A stretch of DNA of 64,000 nt from Emticicia sp. C21 (GTDB lineage: Bacteria; Bacteroidota; Bacteroidia; Cytophagales; Spirosomataceae): positions 468,052-532,051 of the forward strand of contig NZ_QVMT01000004.1 of assembly GCF_003418935.1 (NCBI RefSeq). The letters run 5' to 3'. A program made the position numbers and the translations under genes. Shown here in pieces: positions 17,447 through 27,333 of the stretch. How positions within the stretch are numbered: the first letter of the stretch is position 1; every line of letters starts with the position of its first letter. Under the pieces are notes generated by a model, which had not been told where the DNA came from, ran no database searches, and saw only the letters and a program-made list of their open reading frames with translations.

Positions 17447-18275
17447 AGTAGAATTGTTTTTTTGTTAATAAATACGAATTTAATTTAAGGAAACAAAGAC
17501 ATAGATAAGGTGTAGAGGCATCTATGCAATTGTAGATTTTGAAGTTGGTATGGAAGTACAAAGGCATTAGTCTTAGCTTTCAGGTTGCGGGTTATAAAAT
17601 TAGGTGATTCTGAAAATATCCGTAAAACAACATAAAACATCGTCAAAATGCAATATCGTTTATTAAAAAAATTTTTAATGTTCTTTTATTTACTAAAAAA
17701 TATTAAAAATGATGAGTAAACGGTGCTTTTTTTAAGGTCGTCTTTCAATAAGGCTCATATAAATAGGTTTTAGAAAAAGTGCTTGCTGTAGCGCAACAAG
17801 CCTTTCTTTATTAACCTAATTTTATTCAAAGAATAAAAAGTTTTTACGAAAGAGACTTGCTAAGATCACAAGTCTTTCAGAGAAGAATTCCTGTTTCATT
17901 AATAGTTTAGGTATAAATATTTCTATGGCGAATGTCGTTTTTCTGATGCCCAAAAGTATATATGAAAAATAATGTATTCAGTAATTATTATACTGTCAGG
18001 CTCATTTTGTCGATAATTCAGGCAGAAATTTTGGATAGATGGGCTTAAAAAAGCTTATAGTAGAGTCGTTAATAGGCAAATCAATAAATTCAGACAATGA
18101 GTTTAAAATACCGCAACAATAAATAATTTAATAATACGCTGAAATTAACTTGCTACAATTAAAAAAAATCACCTACATTTATTCTCCTTTCTATTGATAT
18201 TCTCTTAAATCTGTTTTTTAACATTTACTAAATACATCTGCTTCTCATAAGACGTATGCTTAAAGAGATACTATC
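17447..18275. other. 829-bp gap with two related hairpins
   Basis: No supported gene in this divergent region between susC and the exonuclease-helicase gene. Two similar stem-loops lie 76 bp apart: 17772-17807 (core GCTTG-CTG...CA-A-CAAGC, flanked by AGAAA and CTTTCT) and 17848-17880 (GACTTG...CAAGTC, flanked by GAAAG and CTTTC). They share the plan 'purine-rich, CTTGCT, loop, ACAAG, CTTTC'. The rest is AT-rich and must contain the promoters for both flanking genes; no convincing -33/-7 pair could be fixed. Confidence 0.5.
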
Positions 18276-20714
18276 ATGAAAATTCTTTTCTACGATACTG
18301 AAACAACGGGAATCCCCTCAAGCTTAGGACGTCGGTCTGAAAATCTTGAACGTTATCCATGGTTGCTTCAAATTTCTGCTATTCTCTATACAGAAGACAG
18401 TACAGAGTTAAAAAATATAGATTATTATGTAGAACGCAAGAATATGCGAATTGACAATTCTTATATTCATGGAATCACACCTGAAATACTGGAAAAAAAA
18501 GGCAAACCAATTGGTTATGTGATAAAAAAATTTGAAGAAATCTGCTCGGAAGCTGATTTAATTGTTTGCCACAATTATGCCTTTGATTCTACTATTGTAC
18601 GGACGGAACTAAAGAGAAATAAGATACCGGATTTTCTTTCTAAAAAACCTTCATTCTGCACTATGACTGAGTGTAGCTGGCTTTCCAGAGGTATTTCTTT
18701 GCAAAATCTACATTATGAGATTTATGGTAAAAGATTTGATAACCATCATAATTCATTATATGATACAAAGGCAACTGCAGATTGTTTCTTTGGGATGATT
18801 AAGAACGGGTGGCTGGAAAAAAAGAATGGAACTTATCATTTCAACAGACCCAAAAATGCAATCGAATCTATACATGAACCTGACCTTGATATAGATAACA
18901 GTAAATTTTATAATGCTTTCTCTATTATTAACGAAAGCCAAAAGAACATTTTTCTGACAGGAAAAGCAGGAACAGGTAAAACCACTTTTCTGAAATACCT
19001 GAGACAAAAAACCTCAAAATACAGCATTACCCTTACATTTACTGGAGCTGCAGCAATCAATGCAGGAGGTCAAACCATTAACAGTTTTTTCCAGTTAGAT
19101 CACAGACCATTTTTACCAGATGATAGTTCTCTGGATAAAGAAAAAATCTACAGTTTTCTGAGGTATACAACTAATAAAAGAGAAATACTTAATAAGTTAG
19201 AAATTATTATCATTGATGAAATATCGATGGTCAAAGCTGATACGATAGATGCCATTGATAAAATTCTGAGGATTTTTCGTAAAAAAGATATGCCATTTGG
19301 TGGTGTACAGATGATTTTTATCGGTGACTTATTTCAATTACCTCCTATTCAAGGTCCTGAATGGAATGTTGTTTCAGAATTCTATGATTCTCACTATTTT
19401 TTCGATGCCAAGATTATTCATAAGCTTATTGAAAGTAGTAATCTGGTTCGGATAGAATTAGATAAAGTTTATAGGCAAAAGGAGATTGAATTTATTGATA
19501 TTCTTAATAGAATAAGAGTTGGGAACCATAGTATAGATGATTTGAACAGGCTGAACCAGAACAAGATTGGTATAGAAAATCTGAACAACCTGTTATCGGA
19601 AAACCACATTTTGCTTACCACTACCAACGCCAAAATCAACACTATTAATTATAAAAAGCTGGCAGAAATTGATAGTCCTGAGGTTCAATTTAACGGGCTC
19701 TCAGAGGGAGTTTTTCCTGCTGATTTGAAAGTTGCGCCTCAGCTTTTAAAGTTAAAAATTGGTGCACAGGTAATGTTATTAAAGAATACGGGCAGAAATT
19801 ATAACGGCAAAATTGGTAAAGTTGTTAAGATTGCTGACGATTTTATTGAAGTGATTTTTGACGATGATAACGCCCCTATTAAGGTTGGTCTGGTTGTGTG
19901 GGAAAATATTAAATATACCTACAATAAAGAAAAGCACCTCATTGATGAAAATGTCGTTGGCACTTATGTACAGTTTCCGCTGAAACTTGCTTGGGCAATT
20001 ACTGTGCATAAAAGTCAGGGTTTGACATTCAATAAGGTAATAGCCGATGTTTCAAAGGCTTTTTCTGTCGGGCAGGTTTATGTAGCTTTAAGCAGATGCA
20101 CTTCTTTAAGCAATCTGAAACTAATTGGAGCTTTACAAAAAGAAGATATAAAAATTGACCAGAGGGTAGTAATTTTCTCAAAGAATCAAACGCCAGATGT
20201 CATTATTAAAGGCTATTTGAATGAGGGCAAAATTGACACATTATACGGCATTTTCAAAGCGCTTTTATTTGATACAAAAGTAGATGAAGTGTTTAAGATA
20301 CTACAGAGTGCTGTTCATTCTAAGAATGATATCTTTTCTGCTGTTTTTATGGATTCTCTGCAGGAATATATACACAAGCACACTTACTATCAGCAATCAG
20401 TAATTAATCTTATCAAAGGAAGCAGTGAACTTGCAAATGGGGGTACAAACAACGATAAAGATACTAATAACAGCTCTTTGTTAAAAAATTACCTGGAAGA
20501 ATTAATCGAAGCAATTTTACCTTTATCAGCAAAGTTAAAAAGCATATCAGAAGGTCTGAAAATGCTTAAGAACGAAGATTTGAGGTTCTCTCCTATGAAG
20601 CCTAAAATTGATAGGCATCTGGAATTCTGCATTGAGGTTTATAGGGAGAAATATACAGAATTTGCTAATGTAGATAAGGAATTGAAAGATTTAATGGCTA
20701 AATGGTTCCTTTAA
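18276..20714 (+). CDS. DEDDh 3'-5' exonuclease fused to PIF1-like helicase
   Basis: 812 residues with two enzymatic parts. Residues 1-185 are a DnaQ-type exonuclease: ExoI FYDTETTG (D7, E9), ExoII CHNYAFDSTIV, ExoIII HNSLYDTKA with the His and Asp of the DEDDh class. Residues ~210-660 are a superfamily 1B PIF1-like helicase: Walker A GKAGTGKTT (229-237), motif Ia TFTGAAAINAGGQTINSFF, Walker B IIIDEIS (D314, E315), motif III QMIFIGDLFQLPP, and the C-terminal VHKSQGLTFNKV plus VALSRC motif. The last ~150 residues are helical with no known domain. PIF1 helicases unwind 5'-3', resolve G-quadruplexes and assist recombination. The exonuclease fusion suggests processing of 3' ends during repair or replication restart (inference). 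Monocistronic. Confidence 0.9.
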   Translation: MKILFYDTETTGIPSSLGRRSENLERYPWLLQISAILYTEDSTELKNIDYYVERKNMRIDNSYIHGITPEILEKKGKPIGYVIKKFEEICSEADLIVCHNYAFDSTIVRTELKRNKIPDFLSKKPSFCTMTECSWLSRGISLQNLHYEIYGKRFDNHHNSLYDTKATADCFFGMIKNGWLEKKNGTYHFNRPKNAIESIHEPDLDIDNSKFYNAFSIINESQKNIFLTGKAGTGKTTFLKYLRQKTSKYSITLTFTGAAAINAGGQTINSFFQLDHRPFLPDDSSLDKEKIYSFLRYTTNKREILNKLEIIIIDEISMVKADTIDAIDKILRIFRKKDMPFGGVQMIFIGDLFQLPPIQGPEWNVVSEFYDSHYFFDAKIIHKLIESSNLVRIELDKVYRQKEIEFIDILNRIRVGNHSIDDLNRLNQNKIGIENLNNLLSENHILLTTTNAKINTINYKKLAEIDSPEVQFNGLSEGVFPADLKVAPQLLKLKIGAQVMLLKNTGRNYNGKIGKVVKIADDFIEVIFDDDNAPIKVGLVVWENIKYTYNKEKHLIDENVVGTYVQFPLKLAWAITVHKSQGLTFNKVIADVSKAFSVGQVYVALSRCTSLSNLKLIGALQKEDIKIDQRVVIFSKNQTPDVIIKGYLNEGKIDTLYGIFKALLFDTKVDEVFKILQSAVHSKNDIFSAVFMDSLQEYIHKHTYYQQSVINLIKGSSELANGGTNNDKDTNNSSLLKNYLEELIEAILPLSAKLKSISEGLKMLKNEDLRFSPMKPKIDRHLEFCIEVYREKYTEFANVDKELKDLMAKWFL

Positions 20715-20773
20715 ATCTTTCAATTCTTATCTATTGCATTAGCATTCTTTTGTCAAGGCTCTTATCAAAATCT

Positions 20774-23743
20774 CTACTGCCCGCACCCACCAATATAGGC
20801 TCTGAAAGTGCTTCCATTCTGGGCTTCAAAACCTGCGTAAAGCGTGATAGAGTTACCTGCATTCATGGTTACTACTGAAGCAGGCAGTACCTTGGTAGCA
20901 GTGTTGTTTTGGGTCTGAATAACAGTAGCAGCATCATATTTACCGGCCTGTATATTCCCTGATAAAGTCCGGTTATTCGGGCAGGGAGCACCTGTCTCAT
21001 CTACTAATATATTATCTAAAAATAGCCTGTTCCCATTCCCTCCTACATCTTCAAAGACTATCTGCACCGCTCGCCCGGCAAAGGCTGATAAACTCACCGT
21101 TTCCTTTCGCCACTGGTTACATGCAGTTGGTGTAAACAAGGAGGTTTGGTCGGGAACGGTGGCGAGGTCGCTGCCAGCTTTATCATATATGAGTTGTTGC
21201 GTGCCATCGCAGGCAACAACCCATACACGCAATCTATCAAATTTGGTGGCATTGTAGCGAGCATAGGCAACATCAAAAGTAAGTGTGGCTACATCCATAT
21301 TGGTCATATCAATAATACGTCTCAATCGGTCTATTCTTCCGGTATTATCATTAGTCCGGTTATCAATCATAGCCGAATTGGTATGGCAAGTAGTACTTTG
21401 GGTAGTCCAGGCAGTAGCATCGTTATTCACGTTCTCGTTTATCCAGTTAGCTAAATTTGATGTAAACTTCTCATTTACTGCCTCGGCAATCTGTTTATTT
21501 GCATCGTTAGGATAAGCGTCATAAATGTCTTTTACTCCATCATTATCAGTATCTATCACTTTCATATGATTCAGCAGAGTTGTCAAGGCTTGTGGTGCAT
21601 TCGTTGGCGAAGTTTGTCCTGCCTGATTCAGCGTACTTTCACCGTGACAGGAAGTACAGGTTCTTACCTCTCCGGGTCTGGCACTCAGCCATAAACGTTC
21701 GCGTACAATTCCTTTATTATTCTGGTCAGTTAATTGCCAGGTAATAGCACGCTTGGCAGGTACTACCATCGCTACTGACCCATCTGCATGGACATTGGCA
21801 CTACCTTGTGCACCTGTAGTAGGCGGATTATACAACATGGCTGTCGGGTCGTGTAGAAACTGTGCAATACCTCGTCTTCCAGCCCTTGGAGAATCGATTC
21901 CACCGATACCTCTGATTTGGTCTGACTGCAAAAATTGTAAGTGCTTTACCTCATACAACGGAGTCGGATAAGCGGGGTTGACGGTCTGATGAGCAAAACC
22001 TGATACTTTCAGGTTAAAAGGTTGTTGCTCGTCTTCATCGTCACGGCTAGTTACATCACGAATAGCCAACACAGCCAGATTATTCCGGCGAAGAAATTTA
22101 CGGAAATCATGCAGGTTTACTCCAGCGGTTGTGAATAAGGCTTGCTCTGATGGAGCTACGTGTTCAACACTGGTTGTTGGGTTTATAGGGCGGGGTCTGG
22201 CTCTTAGTTCAACCGGATAAGTTTCCCAGAGTACTCCATTGTAGGCCACAGAATCATCAGGGCTCCACCACCATACACTTTTAGTAATTCCTGCACCCGT
22301 CAAAGCCGTTGGGTTGGCTATAAAATAGCCGTTTGCGGTAGAATCTAATAATCGGATTCTGAAATCATAGTAACTAACTGGATAGTTTATCGTTCCGGTA
22401 TTGTCTTCATATTTGGGCGATTGTGAATGAGCGGCTATCAGTTTCCCATCAGAAAGTGGAATCGGGTTACGATACATTCCTGAATGGTTAGGTGATGGTG
22501 GCGTATTGTTGTCTGGTACTCTTGTAGCCGGATGCGTAACATATTGAAATGTGATTTGTTCTGGATGGCGACCCGGGGGGGCATTTACTTTTACCACCAT
22601 ACCCGAACCATGAGTGCCAAACTCAGGGGCCTCTATTCCATAATACAAACCCGGAGTTATAGGTGACTCCTGAATATGAAACATACTGCGGATGGGTGTT
22701 GGGCTAATGGGGGTATAAAAATCATGCAGATTAGGGTCGTTGGTAAAATTCTGCGTCATATAATTTCCCATTTCATGCCTGCCCAGGTGATTGAGAATCT
22801 CTAATTCACTCCCATCTTCATTCATCATCCAGGGGTTGAAGATATTGAAGTTCTGTGGATTAGTGTTGGTCCATTGTGGTAATGCCAATAAATCATCACG
22901 ACCTGGGCGAGGTTCGGGAAACACCTCTATATCTGTCGAATTTTCATATTTGATTGCACCTGCGGTTTCATCCGAAAAATTGAATGTACCGTATACCGGA
23001 GCTTCAGTGTCTGCATCCGCCTGTTGGTCGCGTTGCAGGTGATCCCATCTGGTAAAAATCACACGCCCTGCACGGTCAATAATAGGAGTAAAATCACCTG
23101 ACGGTGAGTGGGTAAGCATATCCAGACCATCGGCCATAGAACAAGCCTTAGGGTCAAGTCGCCAGATACCTGTTACAATGGGGGATGATTCGTATTCGTC
23201 GTGCTGAGGATACAAATGCGCTGCTCCATTGCGAGGTCGGTCTGATATAAACAGAATACGGTCGTCGGTACCATAAATGGGCTGAACATTGTTATAGTTT
23301 GTTGGTTGGTTTGGCACTTTCGTAATAACAGGTGTTTCGTTCTGACCTAAACCTGTAATTTCATACAACTGCCAGAAATAAGTACCATATTGGTAGCGGT
23401 TAACAGAAGAGCCAATTACCATGCTGAATATGACTTTTGTGCCATCCCAATGCACTGATGGGTCACGAACAGCTATTGAAGTTGCTCCCTGAAAACCCAT
23501 TTGCCCGTATCCTGCGGCTTGGGTCAGGTTTTTTAATGTTCCGTTTGGATACCTGATATATAAGTCGCCCCCCCTTGGTGCTGCGTCGATAGTACCCAAG
23601 TGATTTCCGAAAGTTTCTAACGAGCTTCCAAAGTCATTAGGGCTAGGAATTTGCGTACAGAAAACTATCGGATTGGGCAATGTTTGTGCTTTGGCAAATA
23701 AAGAACAAATAAATAATAGGCTAAGAGTAAAAATTCTTTTCAT
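20774..23743 (-). CDS. secreted HzsA-like/PD40 protein with single c-type haem motif
   Basis: 989 residues from the chosen ATG at 23743, which gives a clean signal peptide (MKRIFTLSLLFICSLFAKAQ); an in-frame start 63 bp upstream would spoil it. The N-terminal ~600 residues contain WD40/PD40-like segments (RILFISDRPRNGAAHLYPQH) and the block VWWWSPDDSVAYNGVLW with ELRARPRP, which recalls the HzsA-middle family. One haem motif, CTSCH, is at 696-700. A type-3-thrombospondin-like calcium loop (DTDNDGVKDIYD) follows, then a jelly-roll/MAM-like domain with RLFLDNILVDE, and finally a 3-coathanger stack (LPASVVTMNAGNSITLYAGF). It is exported and probably surface-attached. A role in electron transfer or ligand sensing is inference; hydrazine synthesis is not implied. 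Confidence 0.75.
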   Translation of the reverse strand: MKRIFTLSLLFICSLFAKAQTLPNPIVFCTQIPSPNDFGSSLETFGNHLGTIDAAPRGGDLYIRYPNGTLKNLTQAAGYGQMGFQGATSIAVRDPSVHWDGTKVIFSMVIGSSVNRYQYGTYFWQLYEITGLGQNETPVITKVPNQPTNYNNVQPIYGTDDRILFISDRPRNGAAHLYPQHDEYESSPIVTGIWRLDPKACSMADGLDMLTHSPSGDFTPIIDRAGRVIFTRWDHLQRDQQADADTEAPVYGTFNFSDETAGAIKYENSTDIEVFPEPRPGRDDLLALPQWTNTNPQNFNIFNPWMMNEDGSELEILNHLGRHEMGNYMTQNFTNDPNLHDFYTPISPTPIRSMFHIQESPITPGLYYGIEAPEFGTHGSGMVVKVNAPPGRHPEQITFQYVTHPATRVPDNNTPPSPNHSGMYRNPIPLSDGKLIAAHSQSPKYEDNTGTINYPVSYYDFRIRLLDSTANGYFIANPTALTGAGITKSVWWWSPDDSVAYNGVLWETYPVELRARPRPINPTTSVEHVAPSEQALFTTAGVNLHDFRKFLRRNNLAVLAIRDVTSRDDEDEQQPFNLKVSGFAHQTVNPAYPTPLYEVKHLQFLQSDQIRGIGGIDSPRAGRRGIAQFLHDPTAMLYNPPTTGAQGSANVHADGSVAMVVPAKRAITWQLTDQNNKGIVRERLWLSARPGEVRTCTSCHGESTLNQAGQTSPTNAPQALTTLLNHMKVIDTDNDGVKDIYDAYPNDANKQIAEAVNEKFTSNLANWINENVNNDATAWTTQSTTCHTNSAMIDNRTNDNTGRIDRLRRIIDMTNMDVATLTFDVAYARYNATKFDRLRVWVVACDGTQQLIYDKAGSDLATVPDQTSLFTPTACNQWRKETVSLSAFAGRAVQIVFEDVGGNGNRLFLDNILVDETGAPCPNNRTLSGNIQAGKYDAATVIQTQNNTATKVLPASVVTMNAGNSITLYAGFEAQNGSTFRAYIGGCGQ

Positions 23744-24196
23744 GGTTTGTCTTATTGGATGCTTAGGAAAAAAATCAGTAGCAAAGTTTAGTGTTTTGTA
23801 TGACAATGCTTCAAAAACAGCAAGGTTTGTTATGAGTTTTTTACTAAGCGGTGGTTTTAAAGCGAGACTGAAAAATTCCGGAGGACCTCTTAAATATTGA
23901 TAAGCAGTCGGAGCGAATGAATTTAATCAAAGCCTGTTGGCTCTATGGCCTAACACATATTTTCCTGAGAAAAATACGCAGGCATAAAGGAGAGTTGTTA
24001 TGAAGTTTTTCATGGCTTAAATTTTCATCAAAGGAACAATGCACGATAATAAAAGTCAATCACGGTTTGCCGTGATTTTGCAGTTAATATAGCAAATAAG
24101 AGCTCATACTGTTAAAAGTCCTTAAAACGCGGGCAAGTCTATTATGTGTTTTTCTATTATGAGTATGTTTGCCCAATCAAACCAGAAAAACCTAAA
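23744..24196. other. 453-bp gap with one short hairpin
   Basis: This divergent promoter region contains no supported gene. The clearest structure is a perfect 8-bp hairpin with a TTTG loop (AATCACGG 24058-24065 / CCGTGATT 24070-24077). It has only a short T-run on the plus strand, so it is more likely a regulatory or processing element than a terminator. A plus-strand frame across 23673-23900 overlaps the signal-peptide codons of the minus gene and looks spurious. Confidence 0.4.
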
Positions 24197-24808
24197 ATGA
24201 AGACTTTAATAACCATACTACTAGTTATAGTTTCTATTAATCTTTATGGGCAAATATCAAAGCCCCAATTTGATGGGCATGCCTGGAAAGCTCCTTACGA
24301 ACTTCCAATTCCAAAAGGATGGACTATCGAGCGATTTCTTATTCCAATTAGTTTTGCTCCTCAGATTCCATACAAAGGTGTTGAAGATATTCGTTTTACT
24401 CCGGGCTGGAGCAAGGCAACCAGTGATGAATACTGGAGCTATGCGTTTTTGTGGTACCTTGATGGTGAAGTAAAAATGAATGCCTCTACGCTCAACAATA
24501 ACCTGAAAGTTTATTATTCCGGCTTAGTAAAAAGTAATGGACGCTCACTCCCGAGAATTACCCCAGTTGTAACTTCATTGAAAGAAACAAAAAAAGATAA
24601 TGGTGATTTACAAACTTATGTAGGTACAATTCAGATCACGGATTATATGTCTCAGGCTCCAATCATGCTAAACTGTAAAGCACATGTAAAATCTTGCCCG
24701 GGAGAAAATAAAACTTTTATCTTCTACGAATTATCACCACAATCTTTATCACATAAGGTTTGGTCAGGTCTTGATAAATTATGGATTGATTTTAGGTGTA
24801 AAAAGTAA
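24197..24808 (+). CDS. hypothetical secreted protein
   Basis: 203 residues from the ATG at 24197, chosen because it starts a clean signal peptide (MKTLITILLVIVSINLYGQ); a longer version from 24146 adds 17 residues before it. The mature part begins WKAPYELPIPKGWTIERFLI and has alternating beta strands, with a Cys pair around ANCKAHVKSC-like positions in the C-terminal third. No family recognised. It is 80 bp upstream of another small exported-type protein on the same strand; a TATCTTTG promoter element (24850-24857) between them suggests separate transcription. Confidence 0.65.
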   Translation: MKTLITILLVIVSINLYGQISKPQFDGHAWKAPYELPIPKGWTIERFLIPISFAPQIPYKGVEDIRFTPGWSKATSDEYWSYAFLWYLDGEVKMNASTLNNNLKVYYSGLVKSNGRSLPRITPVVTSLKETKKDNGDLQTYVGTIQITDYMSQAPIMLNCKAHVKSCPGENKTFIFYELSPQSLSHKVWSGLDKLWIDFRCKK

Positions 24809-24888
24809 CACTCGGTTAAATAACTTACCTCAGGTAAAGCAGAATTACTTATCTTTGACTAAAGATTTATTTCTTAAATATCTGAATT

Positions 24889-25401
24889 ATGAACACAACC
24901 TTTGTATGGTTAATAAAGATAATCTCTGTTATGGATATTATCTTGTTTACTTGTGCGGCTTATACTCCTAGGTTCCCTTTAGCTATTATAAATGATTCTA
25001 CAGCTACTAAACAAAACTACCAGCAACAAAAGTCAAAATCAAAAAATACTTCTACTCATATTATTTCTACTAGGGTGGTATCTGACACTACTTTTACCCT
25101 TAAAATAGAAAATGATAAACGAGTAGTTGATGATGCTTTAAAAGCTAAGTTAATCCGTGAGTTAAAGGCTGTTATTGCCAAACATCAACTTAAAAAGCCT
25201 TACAAAGTTGCCATGGGTTTTACCAAGGGAGCCAGAGAAGTAGAGACTTTTCTGTTCGGAGAGCAGATTTTCTATACTATGGCCGAGAGCGGTTTTACTA
25301 TTACAGGTATTCCCCTTGATATACCCGATGAAACACCTAATGCTATACCACAAGTAAAGGTAATTAACCATACAATATACATCATCCTTTCGAAGCTCTG
25401 A
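24889..25401 (+). CDS. hypothetical membrane-anchored protein
   Basis: 170 residues. An N-terminal hydrophobic stretch (TTFVWLIKIISVMDIILFTC) could be a signal anchor; then a Gln/Lys/Ser-rich linker (~40-60) and a folded alpha/beta part with KAKLIRELKAVIAKHQLKKP and TETFLFGEQIFYTM-like strands. No family recognised. A TATCTTTG -7 element at 24850-24857, 31 bp before the start, fits its promoter. The length and the coherent C-terminal half support a real gene, but no function can be assigned. Confidence 0.6.
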   Translation: MNTTFVWLIKIISVMDIILFTCAAYTPRFPLAIINDSTATKQNYQQQKSKSKNTSTHIISTRVVSDTTFTLKIENDKRVVDDALKAKLIRELKAVIAKHQLKKPYKVAMGFTKGAREVETFLFGEQIFYTMAESGFTITGIPLDIPDETPNAIPQVKVINHTIYIILSKL

Positions 25402-25549
25402 TAGATCTTTCTCAACTACTATTTATCCCTTATATTTCTTGCCCAAAAATCGTTAGATAAATTTTTTTGCGGTTATTCTTGCCTATCTTTCTGTGTAAGT
25501 ATGTCTTATGTGTAGCTTTCGCAAACAATTAATACATATTGATATACAC

Positions 25550-27325
25550 ATGAAAACAGTTAAACTTTTACTGCTCCTTTTGTTAAGCACGAATCTTCTT
25601 TTTGCCCAAGGCAATATCGAAGCAGTCAACCCTTCAACCTCACCTTCTGCTTTTGCTCTCAAAGGCGTTATTCCCGCATATAATGCTGGCGACAGTTCTG
25701 TTGCTGTGAGAGGTACACATAAGGCACTTTCTTCGTACGGTATAGGCGTATGGGGCTCTCATGCCGGGCAAGGTCTGGGAGTTTATGGTACGTCTGTAAG
25801 TGGCTCAGGTGTTACCGGTTCCAGTAACTACGGAATAGGTGTAAGAGGATTAATTTCAGGTACTCTAAAGACATCAATAGCAGTTCTGGGACAAATTGGT
25901 CTTACTAATCTTGGTAGAGCAGGCAGATTTGAGAATCTGAACGCCTCTAATGAAGATGCAAATACTTTTGAAGTTTATTCGATAGGAAACGGTAACATTC
26001 CGGATAATACTATGGGAAATGCGTCTTCATTTCATTTAGATAATACCAATAGTGTAGGATCAGCTGTAAGAGCTGAAGTAAATACTATTTTTGGAAACTT
26101 TGGTGCAGCAGGGGTATTTGGTGTCTCATCAGGGACAGGTGGTAGAGCCGGGTTGTTTTATGCCTCGAATCCTAGCGGGAATGGCGGTTCTCTTATTGCT
26201 TTGACGGACGGTAATGGGAATGCTATCACAGCTAATGCCGGTAAAGATGGCAATGGTGTAGAAACCAATATTGATGGCGCCGGAACTGCCTTATACGCTT
26301 GGGTACCAACATTTTCTGAGGGTCGGGCAGGTAGATTTGAGATATTTAATGAAGACAATGAAAACGAAGTAGTTTCAGTAAAAACTGTTGGAAATGGTAC
26401 AGCTCTAAACGCTATAGTAGATAGAACAACAGGGACATCGCCAGCCGTAAAAGGAGAGGTAAATTCACAGTTTGCCAATTTTGGAACAGCTGGTGTGTAT
26501 GGGGTATCTTCAGGAACGGGTGGCTATGCCGGTTTATTCTACTCATCTAATGTCGCTGGAAACGGTCCTGCGGTTTTAGCTTTGACAGAGGGTGCCGGTA
26601 ATGGGATTACTGCGAATGCCGGAGGAAGTGGTGATGGAATTGAGGCATCCTGCGACGGAAGTGGTAATGCTGTTTCGGGCTTTACTCCAAACTTTGGTAC
26701 TGGTAAGGCAGGCCGATTTGCTAATTTCAATACTAGTAATGCCCAACCTACAGTACATATCTCTACTAATGGTACTGGAAATGCTACCTTAATTAACCAT
26801 ACAGGTGCCAGCGGTAGCATAGCTGTATTTCAAAGTGCCAGTACTAATGTGGCCCGTATTAACAAAGCCGGAAGAGGCTTCTTTAATGGTGGCACGCAAA
26901 ACAGTGGGGCTGATTTAGCTGAATTATTTGATGTAAGCGGCGATAGAGCCTCTTATGAAGAAGGAGATATTCTGATTATTTCGAAATCAGGCGACAGAGA
27001 GGTAGAAAAATCTAATAAGCCTTATTCATCTCTGGTGGCAGGTGTATATGCTACCAAACCCGGTGTGTTACTAACAGAAGAAGATATTGACAGTGATATA
27101 AGTGACAAAGTACCAATGGGTGTGGTAGGCGTAATCCCGACTAAAGTATGTCTGGAAGGTGGTGCGATTGAGCGTGGCGACTTATTAGTTACTTCTTCTA
27201 TCCCGGGTGTTGCCATGAAAGGCGACCCAGATAAGGTAAAAGTAGGACAGGTGTTAGGCAAAGCCTTACAAGGTTTTAATTCAGCAACTATCGAAAAAAT
27301 AAAAGTATTAGTAAACGTAAAATAA
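25550..27325 (+). CDS. exported beta-helix/tail-fibre-like repeat protein
   Basis: 591 residues from the ATG at 25550, which starts the signal peptide (MKTVKLLLLLLLSTNLLFAQ). The body is a glycine-rich repetitive fold (GVTGSSNYGIGVRG etc.). Two ~127-residue modules are near duplicates, e.g. FGAAGVFGVSSGTGGRAGLF versus FGTAGVYGVSSGTGGYAGLF, each ending GRAGRF or GKAGRF. The C-terminal ~150 residues (NSGADLAELFDVSGDRASYE, VEKSNKPYSSLVAGVYATKP, VPMGVVGVIPTKV) form a conserved domain found at the end of many bacterial repeat-fibre proteins and reminiscent of phage tail-spike auto-processing tails. This predicts a trimeric surface fibre. The gene 8 bp downstream is probably in the same operon. Confidence 0.75.
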   Translation: MKTVKLLLLLLLSTNLLFAQGNIEAVNPSTSPSAFALKGVIPAYNAGDSSVAVRGTHKALSSYGIGVWGSHAGQGLGVYGTSVSGSGVTGSSNYGIGVRGLISGTLKTSIAVLGQIGLTNLGRAGRFENLNASNEDANTFEVYSIGNGNIPDNTMGNASSFHLDNTNSVGSAVRAEVNTIFGNFGAAGVFGVSSGTGGRAGLFYASNPSGNGGSLIALTDGNGNAITANAGKDGNGVETNIDGAGTALYAWVPTFSEGRAGRFEIFNEDNENEVVSVKTVGNGTALNAIVDRTTGTSPAVKGEVNSQFANFGTAGVYGVSSGTGGYAGLFYSSNVAGNGPAVLALTEGAGNGITANAGGSGDGIEASCDGSGNAVSGFTPNFGTGKAGRFANFNTSNAQPTVHISTNGTGNATLINHTGASGSIAVFQSASTNVARINKAGRGFFNGGTQNSGADLAELFDVSGDRASYEEGDILIISKSGDREVEKSNKPYSSLVAGVYATKPGVLLTEEDIDSDISDKVPMGVVGVIPTKVCLEGGAIERGDLLVTSSIPGVAMKGDPDKVKVGQVLGKALQGFNSATIEKIKVLVNVK

Positions 27326-27333
27326 GACCAATC

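Noticed and set aside
20774..23743. true hydrazine synthase subunit
   Set aside because: Only the HzsA-middle-like region and a single haem motif are present; the partner subunits and other haems are absent.
23673..23900. 75-codon plus-strand frame
   Set aside because: It is antisense to the signal-peptide codons of the HzsA-like gene and has no coding-like composition.
25508..25549. longer N-terminus of the fibre protein
   Set aside because: It puts 14 residues before a perfect signal peptide; the ATG at 25550 is better.
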